From: Enoplolaimus lenunculus
Taxonomy: Eukaryota; Nematoda; Enoplea; Enoplida; Thoracostomopsidae
Assembly: GCA_030248215.1 (NCBI GenBank)
Contig: JASANG010001829.1
Location: forward strand, 39,771-103,770
DNA length: 64,000 nucleotides
Direction of reading: 5' to 3'
The translations under genes were made by a program, and so were the position numbers. Position 1 is the stretch's first letter, and every line of letters starts with the position of its first letter. The notes beneath the pieces are model-generated. The model searched no databases, had not been told where the DNA came from, and saw only the letters and a program-made list of their open reading frames with translations. Positions 42,760-54,383 of the stretch are shown here, piece by piece.

Positions 42760-43627
42760 AATTCAAATGGTTATATTCATGTTAAATTTTTTAGGCTGTT
42801 TAACAAATTTTATGAAACTTAATGAGGCTTTTAAAACCAGAAAAATCTACATTTGTATAGAAATTGTTGCCCTTCTATAAATTATGTCTCCCCGCTAACA
42901 ATTCCTGATTGTGCGTTACGCAAAACTTTTTGCAAAACTTTTAACAGATTCTGTGGGTAAAATTTGAAATAAAATTCAGGGCTTTTCTGTAAGCAACTAT
43001 TTATTGCCAATAATTCAAACTGCCGTGAGTTATTTAAAGTTGTTGACGAAGATTTAACTAGTGCAATTTTGAATCCGGTTCCTTAAGAAAGTTTTCATCT
43101 CAAGTTTGATGAAAGGCGTCCGTCCCCCTTTGCTCCTTAGGATGTTCTAATGACACCAACCGAAATCATTTTATATTTTTACCTCGAAATAGACACATAG
43201 TCTATTTTACACTTATATTTCACTTAAAACTGGGGTGATATTGGTTTCATTTTTAATATAAGTCTGCTGTTTAAACAAACAAAAATTGAAATTTCAAATA
43301 TCTTGCGATCAAATTAAATTAAACCATAAATATGCTCAGGATGCGACTTTTTGAAGCTCAAGAGAAAAATGAACATAATTATGCTAGTTCATTCTGCTAG
43401 TTTTGATTTGTTTGTTTCGTACAATTGCTCGCAAGGTTGCTTTGCATAGACTGGTTTATACATGGTTTAACGTAAATACTAATTACATATTCGTGTGCTT
43501 AATTTTGTCCCGCAGAAGAGTATACGTTGAGCAGCTAAACGCAAACGGTGTACATTGGAATAAGAAATACTATATTATGCTCAGAGTTAGACTATTACTA
43601 GTCTAGGTCGCAGTCCGCTGTTCGAAT
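42760..43627. other. no gene seen
   Basis: AT-rich. The frame near 43510-43606 follows a GTCCCGCAG acceptor and could be a short exon, but nothing supports it. A scrap of the GAGTCC repeat (TACTGTAGTGACCGAATAAG) lies at 43630. Confidence 0.35.
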
Positions 43628-43675
43628 GGTACTGTAGTGACCGAATAAGGGGGAACTGATATATTTGGCCCCCGC

Positions 43676-44444
43676 CAGTGCGTACCGAGAAATTTGGATT
43701 GGGGGGAGGCCGCATCCTGTCAGATTCGTGCCTTTAGTTTCCACCTGAAGTGAAATTAGAGCCCTTTTACAGCGACCCATCTAAATTTTTTGCGTGATAT
43801 ATGAGATTGGTCACGCTTTTCTAGTCGGTTCCGAGACCAATTTCCGAGTTTTCTTTTAGGTCCCCTCTAATTTTTAGCGGGCTGGAAAGCTGGGCCAAAC
43901 CAAATTGTTCGTTACGTAAACATGATTTGAAGAAAATATCGAGAGCGAAGCGAGCGAAAACCTACACACTATTACCTTTAACTCTAGTACAGAACTTAAG
44001 TGTGGGGTCTTTGTTGGCGTACTTTTGTCTTAGAGTTTAAACAGAGTGTAGGAAATCTCGTAGCCAAGATATAGGGTGAGGTTTAAAGAATTTGCGATTG
44101 AAGCGAGGAAGAAGCTATACATTTTTTAGTATTAAATGCCTCTGCAAGAGTCTCAAAACGTTTTTTCATGAACTCCTTGGTCTAAATCACCAAACCGGAG
44201 CAGCCTCGTCAAGCAATTATGTAACTGTGAAGCTTTGCAAAATTTTATTATCTTTAGCTTTGAGCTGATTAGGTTAGAAAGTTAGACGATGAAGTTTTCC
44301 TTTGAACAGTGCCAAAGGCAAAACATTTGAAAATTGAACAATTAACAAGCTAGGCGTAATTTTTGTATCAAATGTAAATTATGACACGCGAACTGATCCC
44401 GACTGGGGGGGGGCGGCGCCCCCCCCCCTCTCGTTACGCCCCTG
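43676..44444. mobile_element. hAT-like MITE, copy 2
   Basis: Left CAGTGCGTACCGAG and right GTTACGCCCCTG match 24759-25478 in order and orientation. Flanking octamers GCCCCCGC and GCCTCTCC agree only partly. The last 60 bases contain long G and C runs. Confidence 0.65.
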
Positions 44445-44585
44445 GCCTCTCCAGACGGTACCCCCTGTTCTTCGGTTGCAAACTGTAAGTTATTTTTAAC
44501 CCGTGCTCCGGCGCCCTTCATTTCCGATGTGTATCAGGTATTGCAACTATCCGTTGAATCCAACGTTTATTTGTCCTGTATCAAT

Positions 44586-44905
44586 AGCTTGAGCGATCAT
44601 GCAAGGTTATACTTAGGAATGTACTTTCAAAATTTAAGTACGCTTTAAAGTTTCGAACTTAACTTTATTTGGTCCTGGAGTCCTTTATGCACTACAATTA
44701 GGGATAATAACGTTTATGAACTCTAATTAGGGTTTCGTGTCCGTCCGCTTACGTACTATTGTTAGGGATACGGACACCTATTGATTCGGACTAGGGCCTA
44801 TCCACTCTTGTACTCTTATTAGGAATACGTACTCCTATTGATTGGGACTCAAAATGTGAACCCGCTCTTATTACCCCCCTTCTCTTAATCGAGTTACTCT
44901 TAAAA
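44586..44905 (-). repeat. 'GAGTCC' repeat family, opposite orientation
   Basis: Reverse complement of the 12268-12537 repeat from AGCTTGAGCGATCATGC to the CTCTTATTAC end, with an internal tandem duplication of roughly 50 bases containing CCTATTGATT.GGACT. It lies just downstream of the hAT-like MITE, and a short scrap of the opposite end precedes that MITE, so the MITE may have inserted into a larger compound repeat. Confidence 0.65.
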
Positions 44906-46077
44906 TGCAGACTTGAGATGAAATAATGTTTGTTAGCTAACATTCAGCTATATCCAAAAATATATTTCGTTCTAACCCTTTGCACAGTAGCCTCTTGAGC
45001 CTGTTCCTGGAAAGTGTAAAAAACGCATGATTTTGGGCAGCCGTGGGTTTCAAATCATATTCAAAAGTCGAACCGATTAAGCGCGAAAAATATAGGAAAT
45101 TATGAAATTTACCATTCCCTGGTTCGACATTTTCAAGACATGCTGCCAGATGGCGGATAGATGCTACACACATTTGAGAATATGGCCGCTGATTTTATTG
45201 AACAAAGTTAGAGCTTTTATTTTAACGCTTATACTGCGTTTGAATCATATTGCTTTTATCTATTATTTTCGTTCAAGTTCTAAACTTATATCTTAACATA
45301 TAAACCACCCGTTTACCCCACCCGGTCCGCTAACGTCTGCCAAATACAGTACGATTCTTGACAATCTAGATCAACAGTATAGCCGGCTTTTGTGCCTAAG
45401 CCGTAAACAACCTAAACTAAATAGATTGTGCCCAAAATAGTTCAAAATGGTCGAATTAGCGCACAACACAATTTTAATAAAAAAGATATTTTTCAACACA
45501 AATTTAAAAGTAAAATTAAAAGTTTCTCAGTTGAGTTTTTTCTCGAAATATTTTTAACTCTTTAAATTCAAGGGAGAATACCACTTTCAAAGGGTTGAAT
45601 CCTGTTGGCTAGCTTTGAACTACGAATATATACCTTTTATAAGCATGGTCACCATTTTGGAAATGGGTTGCGCTTTACAAAAATCTCGTAGGCTAATTTC
45701 TTGTGTAACCGACTGAAAAATTTGTTAATACTCCTGGACAGCAATCGGAAATGGAAGCATTGACCCTTGAAACGTAGTGGGCTACACCCTTGTTGTCTGT
45801 TTTATAGTTTACGATTGTCTTCCTGGTTGAACAGAAAAAATGTCATTTTGTAGGTTATTTATTTTTTCATGCGAAATTGGGTTGTGTCACAAAGCATATT
45901 ATCTATGTACCTTTTTTGCAAAATGTCAACAATTTAACAGTAAAACTATCCATAAAATACAGGAACAATTCGCTTGAGAGCGTTTAGCATTTGTGTGATT
46001 TTGGGTATAGTTTAAAAATATATATGTATATATGTATCAAACTTTTACACAAATTTAAAATTAGCACAAAACTACAG
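44906..46077. other. no gene seen
   Basis: AT-rich sequence with a TATCACC-family end at 45140-45191 (GGATAGATGCTACACACATT). No credible exon until 46078. Confidence 0.35.
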
Positions 46078-46234
46078 ATGTGAATATCTGCTTCTTTTGA
46101 AGGATGTGCTGCAAATCGGCATAAATTCCGACGGTAAAGTGTCCCTCAGGGATCAGAGTGAGATTATTCTCAGCTGTAGATTGCTTAGTCCAGGTCTGCC
46201 GGTGTCTATGGGCTTTGCCAAGATTTCATATCAG
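46078..46234 (+). CDS. candidate internal exon of an unidentified gene
   Basis: Between a CTACAG acceptor and a CAG/GTGTAA donor lies a 157-base open frame of strongly protein-like composition: EYLLLLKDVLQIGINSDGK then LRDQSEIILSCRLLSPGLPV and SMGFAKISYQ. GC content is clearly above the flanks. It would be an internal exon ending in phase 0. I do not recognise the family and could not place flanking exons, so it may also be a relic. Confidence 0.4.
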
Positions 46235-47259
46235 GTGTAAATAATCTCACGAAATGATTTTTAGCGAGCGAGCATACCAACAAGAAAAATTTACAAACTT
46301 CAGTTTAGCTTGATATTCATTGGAATACTGACTTCGTATTTTTAAATTCTCAAAATTAACACAATATAAAATTTGCATCGAATACACACCGTCAAATATT
46401 AAATTAATTGCCGTTGTACGAAACAAAGTGTACTTATATACATATGCCAAGTCGTATCGTGAGATTACATACTGGGCGTCATTTTTTATTCTGACCGCTC
46501 TTGATTTAATAACACGCCAAGCTTAACTGAGTATGATGCTAATTAGTAAAAGCTAGCTTGCAAATCTGCTAGTTGTCCGAATAATTATTACCTTACTGTG
46601 AGGTTTGATGCTAAAACCCCATCCTGCTTAGTGTTCTTTCAAAATGGGGAAGGTTAAAGAACGCCGTAGCCTGCCTCATGAGAGAGAAAAGCACAAAATT
46701 GATTGAAAAATTTTGATTGTTGCAGAAAACGTTTCCTCCTACATTTGTGTCGTGGAATTAATAGTAAATTATGACCGCTAAACCAGTCATCAAACGCAAA
46801 AAACACAAATCAACACAGCGCGTCGCTTTTACATCATTATATACATGAAAAAATATAGATTTCTTAGCTGCTGAAAACAGGTACATTTTCGGTTTCGCAG
46901 TAGTCCATAAGATCACAAAACGTGAAACTATATATTACAGTATTAAAAATTGAAATTTAATTGAAATTATCAGGGGAGGTTTGAGGAGCCAAATCGGCAT
47001 TATTTTTCTATATATTAAGACTGAAGCAGGTCCTGAAGATTTGAACCAATCTTACTTTAATAATCTAACAACCAAACCACAATCCTGAAGTTTAACCCTT
47101 TCCTGCGTAGTAAACACGTCTAAAACAAAGTTTTAGTCTAAAGCCCACGCAAAAATTAGTCTAAAATTTAAGCCTTGTCTATATCGTCTAGTGAGAAGGC
47201 AAACGCAGATACTTTTTAGTCAGTAGTAATCTTCTGTGCCGAATACCCAGCACTATTGA
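46235..47259. other. no gene seen
   Basis: AT-rich. A 20-codon ATG frame at about 46644 (MGKVKERRSLPHEREKHKID) has a coding look but no supporting splice sites. Confidence 0.3.
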
Positions 47260-47563
47260 AGCAGTTGCACAATAAATAACTATTTACAGAATTGTATGTT
47301 TTACACTCATAGCAATCAGTTTGCGAGTCAGGGTACTTCCCTTGGAGCTTCAACTTAAAACAAGTGCTTGAGAATCAAAAATTGCGGTTTAGAAACCCAA
47401 AAGACGTAAAATCGAGTTTAAGATATCCGAGGTGGAAAATTAAATTTCAGATATTCGGAGATCCGGATGAGTATCCGGCAAGATTTGCAGGATATCCGGA
47501 TATGAATATCCGGCAAGATTTGCAGGATATCCGGATATGAAAAATATCCAATGTCCATCATTA
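47260..47563. mobile_element. right-end copy of the GGATATCC hAT-like MITE
   Basis: Matches 4825-5085 from AATAAATA through TCAGGGTACTTCC to the GATATCCGGATATG end and the terminal CATCATTA. A 35-base segment (ATATCCGGCAAGATTTGCAG...) is duplicated in tandem near the end. The left half is missing. Confidence 0.7.
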
Positions 47564-50500
47564 TTACTGATAGGTCTTGTAAGTGTCGAACCAGTAAATG
47601 ATGAAGCTCAAGATTCATCACATTTTTGGCATATAAATGGCTCTACTGCAGTACCAATTTTGAATTCTACAATTGCAATAATGAGTTTGAAAATCTATTA
47701 CTAACTGATTATAGTTGGAATACCCATTTCAGAATATGGTCCCTTGGCATAGTTGTATGCTTTTCTTTACCCTGTTCTATATATGCAGTGCCGGAACTGA
47801 CAATGGTGGGGGACCCCCCACAATTTAGGGGAGGGGGCCCCTTGGGATAATCAAAATATTTTTGAAATCGTTTGTTTAAAATCTTTTGGTGGGGACCCAT
47901 TTTGCTGTGGGGGCTCCCAAATGGGGGACATGGGGGTGGCTGCTCCAGTCCTATATTTATGTTTAGACTTTAGGGATATGCTTATACTACTGTTACACCC
48001 CTCAAGGTAATATAGGCCAGTTAACATATAAGTACAGCACCGCCTTTATGCGACATCGGATTTAGCATTCGCGTATCTATTCAGCATTAAACTTTTATTA
48101 ATGATCGCGTGGAAAATTACTGTTTTTCGACGTCTGTTCTCTGCAAAGTTTTATTTGAAGCCAAACCACTATAATTTAAAATTTGTTTTATGCTTTATGG
48201 ACGTGCTAGAAATTTTGGACAAAGTTCTTTGGGGGTTTTTCTGCAAACTCACGTTCGATTACGGACGTTGGCACTGATTCAATTACATCGCCAAAAGAAG
48301 TCCAGGTAAATGTTTTCTGTAAATTGTATTTCACATTTTGGAAATTTTAGTTTTTCAAAGATTGTGAGATTCTCGACCCCGCACAAACATTTTAGAGTGA
48401 CCATAGACCTCTTCAAACTCTAGTACCTACTAGCACCTTGGTCTAAATCAAATTCCGGAAAGCGAGCATATTTGAGATTATAAGCTTCAATGCTAAATTT
48501 AGATAAATTAACACGGTTAACAATAACAAGCAACCAGACCCGTAGCCAGCTCACCTGGCTAGGGGGGCTAAAACGTTTCAGGAAATGCGTGCAAAACTAA
48601 GATTTTGCATTGAGAAATTGTATCATATGTGAAAACGTATTGGCAATAAAGTTATATTACATTTAAACTCTCTGACATACAAAGGCGTAGGCAGGATTTC
48701 ATTTCAGAAGAGTATAAAGAATGGCATGGCTATTAAATTTCGAGGGTGAGTTTTGCGAGCTATCTGTAATTGTGTTTATTGTTGTCACCACTTCATCCTT
48801 AGACCTAGACTTAGGCTTAGGAATACGTTTAATCTACTATTACGGCCCTAAAAGTTAAATTGGCCATGATTTATACACAGTCAAGATTTGAAGTTATTTT
48901 AAAAAATGCACTTAAGGCAACACGCAAGAAACGCAATGTTACCGGGTTTGTATGGTTGCATTTGAACGTTTTTGGCAACATTTTTCAAGACAAAAAACGC
49001 AAAGACTAGTTAACTAACCGAGGTCATAAATTTATGTCTTCTCGCTTCAAAACACATTAATTATAGATTTTTTGAGCAAAATCCGCCAACTACACGCTAC
49101 CAACTCCTTATGTCTTCCAAACATCAAAAAACAAAGGAAAGAAAACCTGTTAAGATAAAAATTGATACAAATGGTTGTTTCTGAACAATTGCAATTGCTT
49201 TGTTTGCAATACAAATAGTATGTTTACCTGATGTCTGCAGTTCAAATCATACGTTATTTCTTAAATCTTAAAAATATTTGACCCTTTCTCACATGAATAT
49301 TTTTAGTCAACCAAAAAATTTCAATCAAGCGAATATTAAATCCTTCAATCACAATCTTTAAATTTTAAGCCGGAATAACAGAGCAAAATTAAAATTTCTG
49401 TTTGTTTGAGTTTGAAAGTTATAACAAGCGATGACACACTTCCAATAGTCATTGTAAACTTTTGAATTCTTGTCTTTTATCAGAAACATAATTCAAAGAC
49501 GTATAGAAAAAATTAAAACGGGTTCCTACTCCCCTCCAATCAGTGCTCATAACTGTCGCTGTACGCACACAACATTATTGACTACTAATGAAACTAAATA
49601 AACACTTTAACACTTTAAAGGCATGCATTGTCTGATGTTTAAGTCTGTCTTACCATAATTTTTGAATTAGCCGTTTTTCCGAATAGCTGTAGTGTCCGTG
49701 GCTATGGTATGCAACCTGTTAAAACGTATAGATTGAAGTAATAACGGGTGATTTCCATCATATTGCCACAATTCATGTTTAGTCTTCACAAACAAACTGT
49801 TAGCCTAAGTTTAATTTAATGGTTCTTGAGCGCTGTCAAACTTAAATTGCCATACGTTTAATGTGATCATCTCAAAAGAGGTAGTTCTAGTACCATTAAC
49901 AAACTGTTAGAACTAAAAAATAATTGTTATATATTTCATATTATATATTCACGTATGATTTAACACTAGAACATGTATGTCGACCTAATTCGTATTCTTG
50001 CCGAAAGACACCAGAGTTGTTTGGTTGTAGTTGTTCGCCTGGAACGGTTTAATTAACTCATTTTAGTCCAAACTCGGTTAGCATACTGGCTACTTCTAGT
50101 TTTGTGTCGTCTAACGGAACGCATCAAAATGCACCATACATTTTTGACTAAACCACTGCTTCTGTTTTGTAAGTATCGTTTATTGAAAGACATAACTTAC
50201 CCATATAGGTTATACGAGCCGGTTATCCTGGATCAGTCATTAAAAGCTTGAACCTAGAATTCTATTTTTTCCTACAACAATTTTAGGTTTAGAGCTTTAT
50301 GTTTTAAGTTCATGAAAACGCATACCCAACAATATACTTGTACACGAGGTGCAAAATGAAAAATTCGTTAACGGGCAAATAATTTTGACTAAGATCAGTA
50401 GTTTAATGGAAATGATTTAAAATATCACCAAATTTTTTACTTTTACCTTTGGCATTAACTGATATTGGATGAATGTTCAGATTAACAGACTTTTATGCAA

Positions 50501-51051
50501 CCAACTGTTACCAGTCGTTAGGATTTGCGCGAGATATTGGTAAACAATAGTGCCCAGATTAGCTTTCCGTACCACCAAATGAGACGACTTTCTCATATTG
50601 TATGGGTCCGTCATAAAATTTGACAAACGGCGATTATAACTGCGTAATCATCTGGAAAAGTTTTTTCACATTTCTTAATTTTGGACCCTCACAGCATTGA
50701 CTTTTGAGAAGTCCGTCAACACTTGACTCGTGCCATTGCTTTAAAATTTCTAACAAAACATATGAAATACATAATTTATATTTATATATATTATATAATA
50801 AACTACCAGACAACAACGAGAAGCATGTTGCGAAATGTTTTAGTTGAACAATTATTGAAGTAAATTTACTTTTGATTTCTCAAACTCTGTGGTTTAAAGT
50901 ATAATTTCATTTCAATGATTGATAGATCGCAACAGTTTCAAATTCCGAGGTATAAGTCGTTATAAACTAAGAATGATATAGCTTAAACATAGATTTAATA
51001 TACCTCTCGTATTGAAACAAATTGAAAGTTGATCCACAACCAAGCAAGCGG
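47564..51051. other. no firm gene; repeat scraps
   Basis: AT-rich. It contains G-rich scraps at 47790-47945 and a foldback AGCCAGCTCACCTGGCT at about 48552 that looks like a hAT end. TTAGGC-repeat fragments occur at 47965-48000 and 48805-48850. Around 48220-48305, before a CAG/GTAAAT donor, more than one frame is open, so no exon is called. Confidence 0.35.
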
Positions 51052-51238
51052 CAGCGGATCTAGAAATTTCTGACGGGGGGCGGGTTGTCAAAAGTTGTAA
51101 AAGCAATTTTTACTGTATGCTATATATGGGCCAATTTTCTGAGAGAGAAAATTGTAAGACAGGGACTTTACCATTTTATCACAAAAAATATTCTGACCGG
51201 GAAACGAACGCCCCTCCGCCCTATCTGGATCCGCTAGG
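51052..51238. mobile_element. small hAT-like MITE (187 bp)
   Basis: Ends CAGCGGATCTAGA and, from the right, CCTAGCGGATCCAGA. Flanking octamers GCAAGCGG (51044-51051) and GCAAGCAG (51239-51246) differ by one base. A diverged copy lies at 40429-40598. Confidence 0.7.
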
Positions 51239-51474
51239 GCAAGCAGGTTTTGCAAATATTAAAGTATTGCAGTGTTACAGCCCCACCAATAATGTTTTTT
51301 CCATGTACTTTCCTGGTGCATTAGCTGTCAAGTCTCGCTGGTCCAAACCGTGATCACCTGCCGAACAACGTTAGGTAACACCAAATTTTTGCATCAACTT
51401 TTTCAACTCTACAAGGGGCGTGTTCCATGTATAGAACATGGCCGGATCGTTTTCCGGAGGGGCTATAATAGAGT

Positions 51475-51605
51475 CAGTTTAAACTTTAGACTATTTTTTG
51501 CTTAGGCGTAGGCTTAGGCTTAGGCTTCGGAATAGGCTCATACATACGCTTAGGCTTAGGCTTGGGCTTAGGCTTAGGAATATGCTTATACTGCTGTTCC
51601 GGCCC
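51475..51605. repeat. interstitial TTAGGC array within a dispersed repeat
   Basis: 51502-51579 holds at least six perfect TTAGGC hexamers plus variants (TTGGGC, GTAGGC, TTCGGA), flanked by TTTAGACTATTTTTTGCTTA and by GGAATATGCTTATACTGCTG. The same flank plus a few hexamers recurs at 11920, 37390, 48810 and, reversed, at 10860 and 53120-53290. It is therefore a dispersed repeat carrying telomere-like DNA, not a telomere end. Confidence 0.75.
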
Positions 51606-54383
51606 TGTTCTATACATGGGCCAGGGGAGTTAACGGTCATAAAAATGAAAAATTAATACAGTATTTTTAAATTTAACTATTACTTACATCTTTCAAATAA
51701 CCGAGCATAAAATTAAAACTTCAGCACCCACCACCACAATATTATCTGGCATTTTTTACCTTTTTCACCGAGTTTACTTTTGGCAATTTGTGAACATTGT
51801 GACATACTATACGCAAGTTATTAATAATAATGCAAAATGTAAATTATGTCCGCTTTACTGTGTAAAACTCTTTTTAAAAGGTCAATCATTTTTGTTGCTA
51901 TAACTGGTTCAATTTTAGAAACTTTATCCTGCATTATCGTGTTTCTAAAACACAGTAATTCTTTGTTCAAAATTTGTGTAAGTTTATTAATTAAGCGAAA
52001 TCTTCGAAACGGTGTTACTAAAGCAGCCCACGACTATGATAGGTTTTAAGCTTAAAGATTAAATATCTTGTTACATTTGTTGAAAGTATAATCTATTAAG
52101 GATATTGAAGATTACTTCACAATATTATAGAAAATATAAAACGAGTCTTTAGGGTATTAAAGTCAGTTTGGCGATGCCGAGTTTGAAAAATACCGTAGCC
52201 GGAGATCGAAAAACGTTCTGGAACCGCAGTAGACGAAGCAAAAAACAATTCGCAATTAGACCCTACAAATGTCGTTCAATTTGCGACTAATTGTTGATTT
52301 TTAAAAAGTTTGTGCAAGTACCTATATTTAAGGTAGATCAACAGATCAACTATATCGAAATGTGTGCTAAGCGCATGCTAAATTCACTAGTTTAGAAAAT
52401 AATTACCAATAACTGTTGATAGATGCTAGATACATCTGTGAATACGGACAAAATGTGACACAGAACTAAACTTTTTTAGGATTTTTTAATTTTTAAATAT
52501 AGTAACCAAACTTGCTGCAAAAGTTGCAATCCTATTAAAATGTGCAACAGAAAATCCTTCGAGTCGTTAAGTATTAATTTGTTCAACAAAGTTATAAGCA
52601 CAATCATTAACTGAAACGTTGCCCGAATTACATAACCTGGTCTTTCTAACTTTATTAATTTATATGTTATTGAAATTCTTAGAAAATCCATTAGCAACTA
52701 CAGTAAATTTGCAATTTATCTTATTAATGAGTGTATTCCATTAAAGTCGCCGTGAGAAAACACGATTGCCAAATGCTGTTTTACCGATTACAATGATATA
52801 AATTATTCTACAATCTCATAAATGATTCTCGAGATTCGAGATTTCTTGATACTTCAAAGGTATGGGCGCAACCAGGAGTTAAAAAAACGGGAGTTACTTC
52901 CTATAAAAATTTCAAAAATGGGGTTCTTTAGATGCAAACAGTCAAGCCTTGTCCTTATTAAACTTACTGTAAAAATTTCATTGGCTAGGTTGACCCTAAG
53001 ATAGTTTTGGCGACACCGTTGTCGACGAGTAACACAGATTTGGCAAATAGAACATAACAAAATACGTGCTCATAATAAGCTTAGTATCAAGGTACTAAAA
53101 ACCTACTCTAGAGGCTGCAAAATCTAAGCCTAAGCAAAAAAATGTAATCTAGAATCTAAACCAACTCTTTTATAGAATCACCAGAAACCTGGACGTCCCA
53201 AAAAGTAACATGGGCCAGAAGCCTAAGCCTAAGCGTTACAAATGTGTGTACCTAAGCCTAAGCCTACGCAAAAAAGTAATCTAGAATCTAAACCAACTAT
53301 TTTATAAAACCACCAGAAACCTGGACGTCCCTAAAAGTAACATGGGCCAGAATCATTATGCCAGTGAATCAGAGGTTTCTATTTTGAGCTTAAAATTACG
53401 CCATAGGTTTAGAAGTCACTTTTTATTTAAACAAAAACAACCACAAAATGTGTGCCATATTCGTGTCTACAGACAGGTCGCCGTTTATGTAGGAAATCAC
53501 TATTTGAAGTATTTTTGAATGAACTTTGAACACTTTTTTCCACGTAGCGCTTATTAGGATTAGAAGCAGAAGGCTTTTCTAACTGTAAGCCTGCGTCTAA
53601 ACCTTGGTTTAAGCCTAACTTCAAATGCCGAGGAAATATATCAAGGTATTTAAATTATCACTGTCGCCCGACTATTAGGGCAAAAAGGAAAGTATATTGT
53701 AAAGTTTCCAGCCTGAGTAGTGAACTGGGACTAGATTTATCTATACGTGAAGGTGCTTAGCCAGGGGGATATAAGTATCTAAGCCATTCTCCAATCCATG
53801 AACTACGCAACGTTTTGGTGAGTTGTGAGGTATCGTTGGGCATTTGTATTTTGAATGGAGCTACTAATTGGCTGCATGAAAGTGCTATTCTAGCACATAA
53901 CTCTTTTCAGTAGTCTTAAAGCTACAAACTTTAAGCGCAAACTAAATATTGAAAGTTACAAAACTTTAGCAGTATATAATTGAAACCGAGGTATATCAAA
54001 ATCACAGTGTTAAGATGGCTGCAACAAGGTGGCTTTCAGGTTATCATACACAATTTCAATTTAGAAAAATATTTTCGGTTTTGCCAACAGCTAATATATT
54101 GCTTCTTGCAGTGATACAAAAACTACTCGTTACAATAATTGTTTTGTAAAAAGAATTTTCAAAATTCCAGTCCATATTCATCGCATAAACTTTTAATCTA
54201 AGTCGCCAGCGAAGACAGATGTTACCGCCCGGTGGGGGTGACAAAAATGTGCTGTGACAGGCGTTGCGACGGGGTCAATTAAACATTTTCGTTTTGGTGG
54301 CATTGACACTTTTTGTTGCAAGCGTGTATTTTATATTGTGAATGGTGCTTTTGAAAAAATAGTGTATTTAATAAACTGTGATA
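51606..54383. other. no gene seen upstream of the receptor gene
   Basis: AT-rich; holds a TATCACC-family end at 52401-52447 and the tandem duplication at 53123. No clear promoter motif for the receptor gene. Confidence 0.35.
53123..53352. repeat. 132-bp tandem duplication with CCTAAG words
   Basis: Two units offset exactly 132 bases, each with CCTAAGC, GTAATCTAGAATCTAAACC, CCAGAAACCTGGACGTCC and AACATGGGCCAGAA. It contains TTAGGC in reverse (GCCTAA) and belongs to the TTAGGC-bearing repeat family. Confidence 0.75.

Noticed and set aside
48218-48305. Possible exon before a CAG/GTAAAT donor
   Set aside because: More than one reading frame is open and no acceptor or partner exon distinguishes them.
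50109-50175. Short ATG frame ending at a GTAAGT donor, possible signal-peptide exon
   Set aside because: Only 13 codons; no downstream exon in phase could be recognised.
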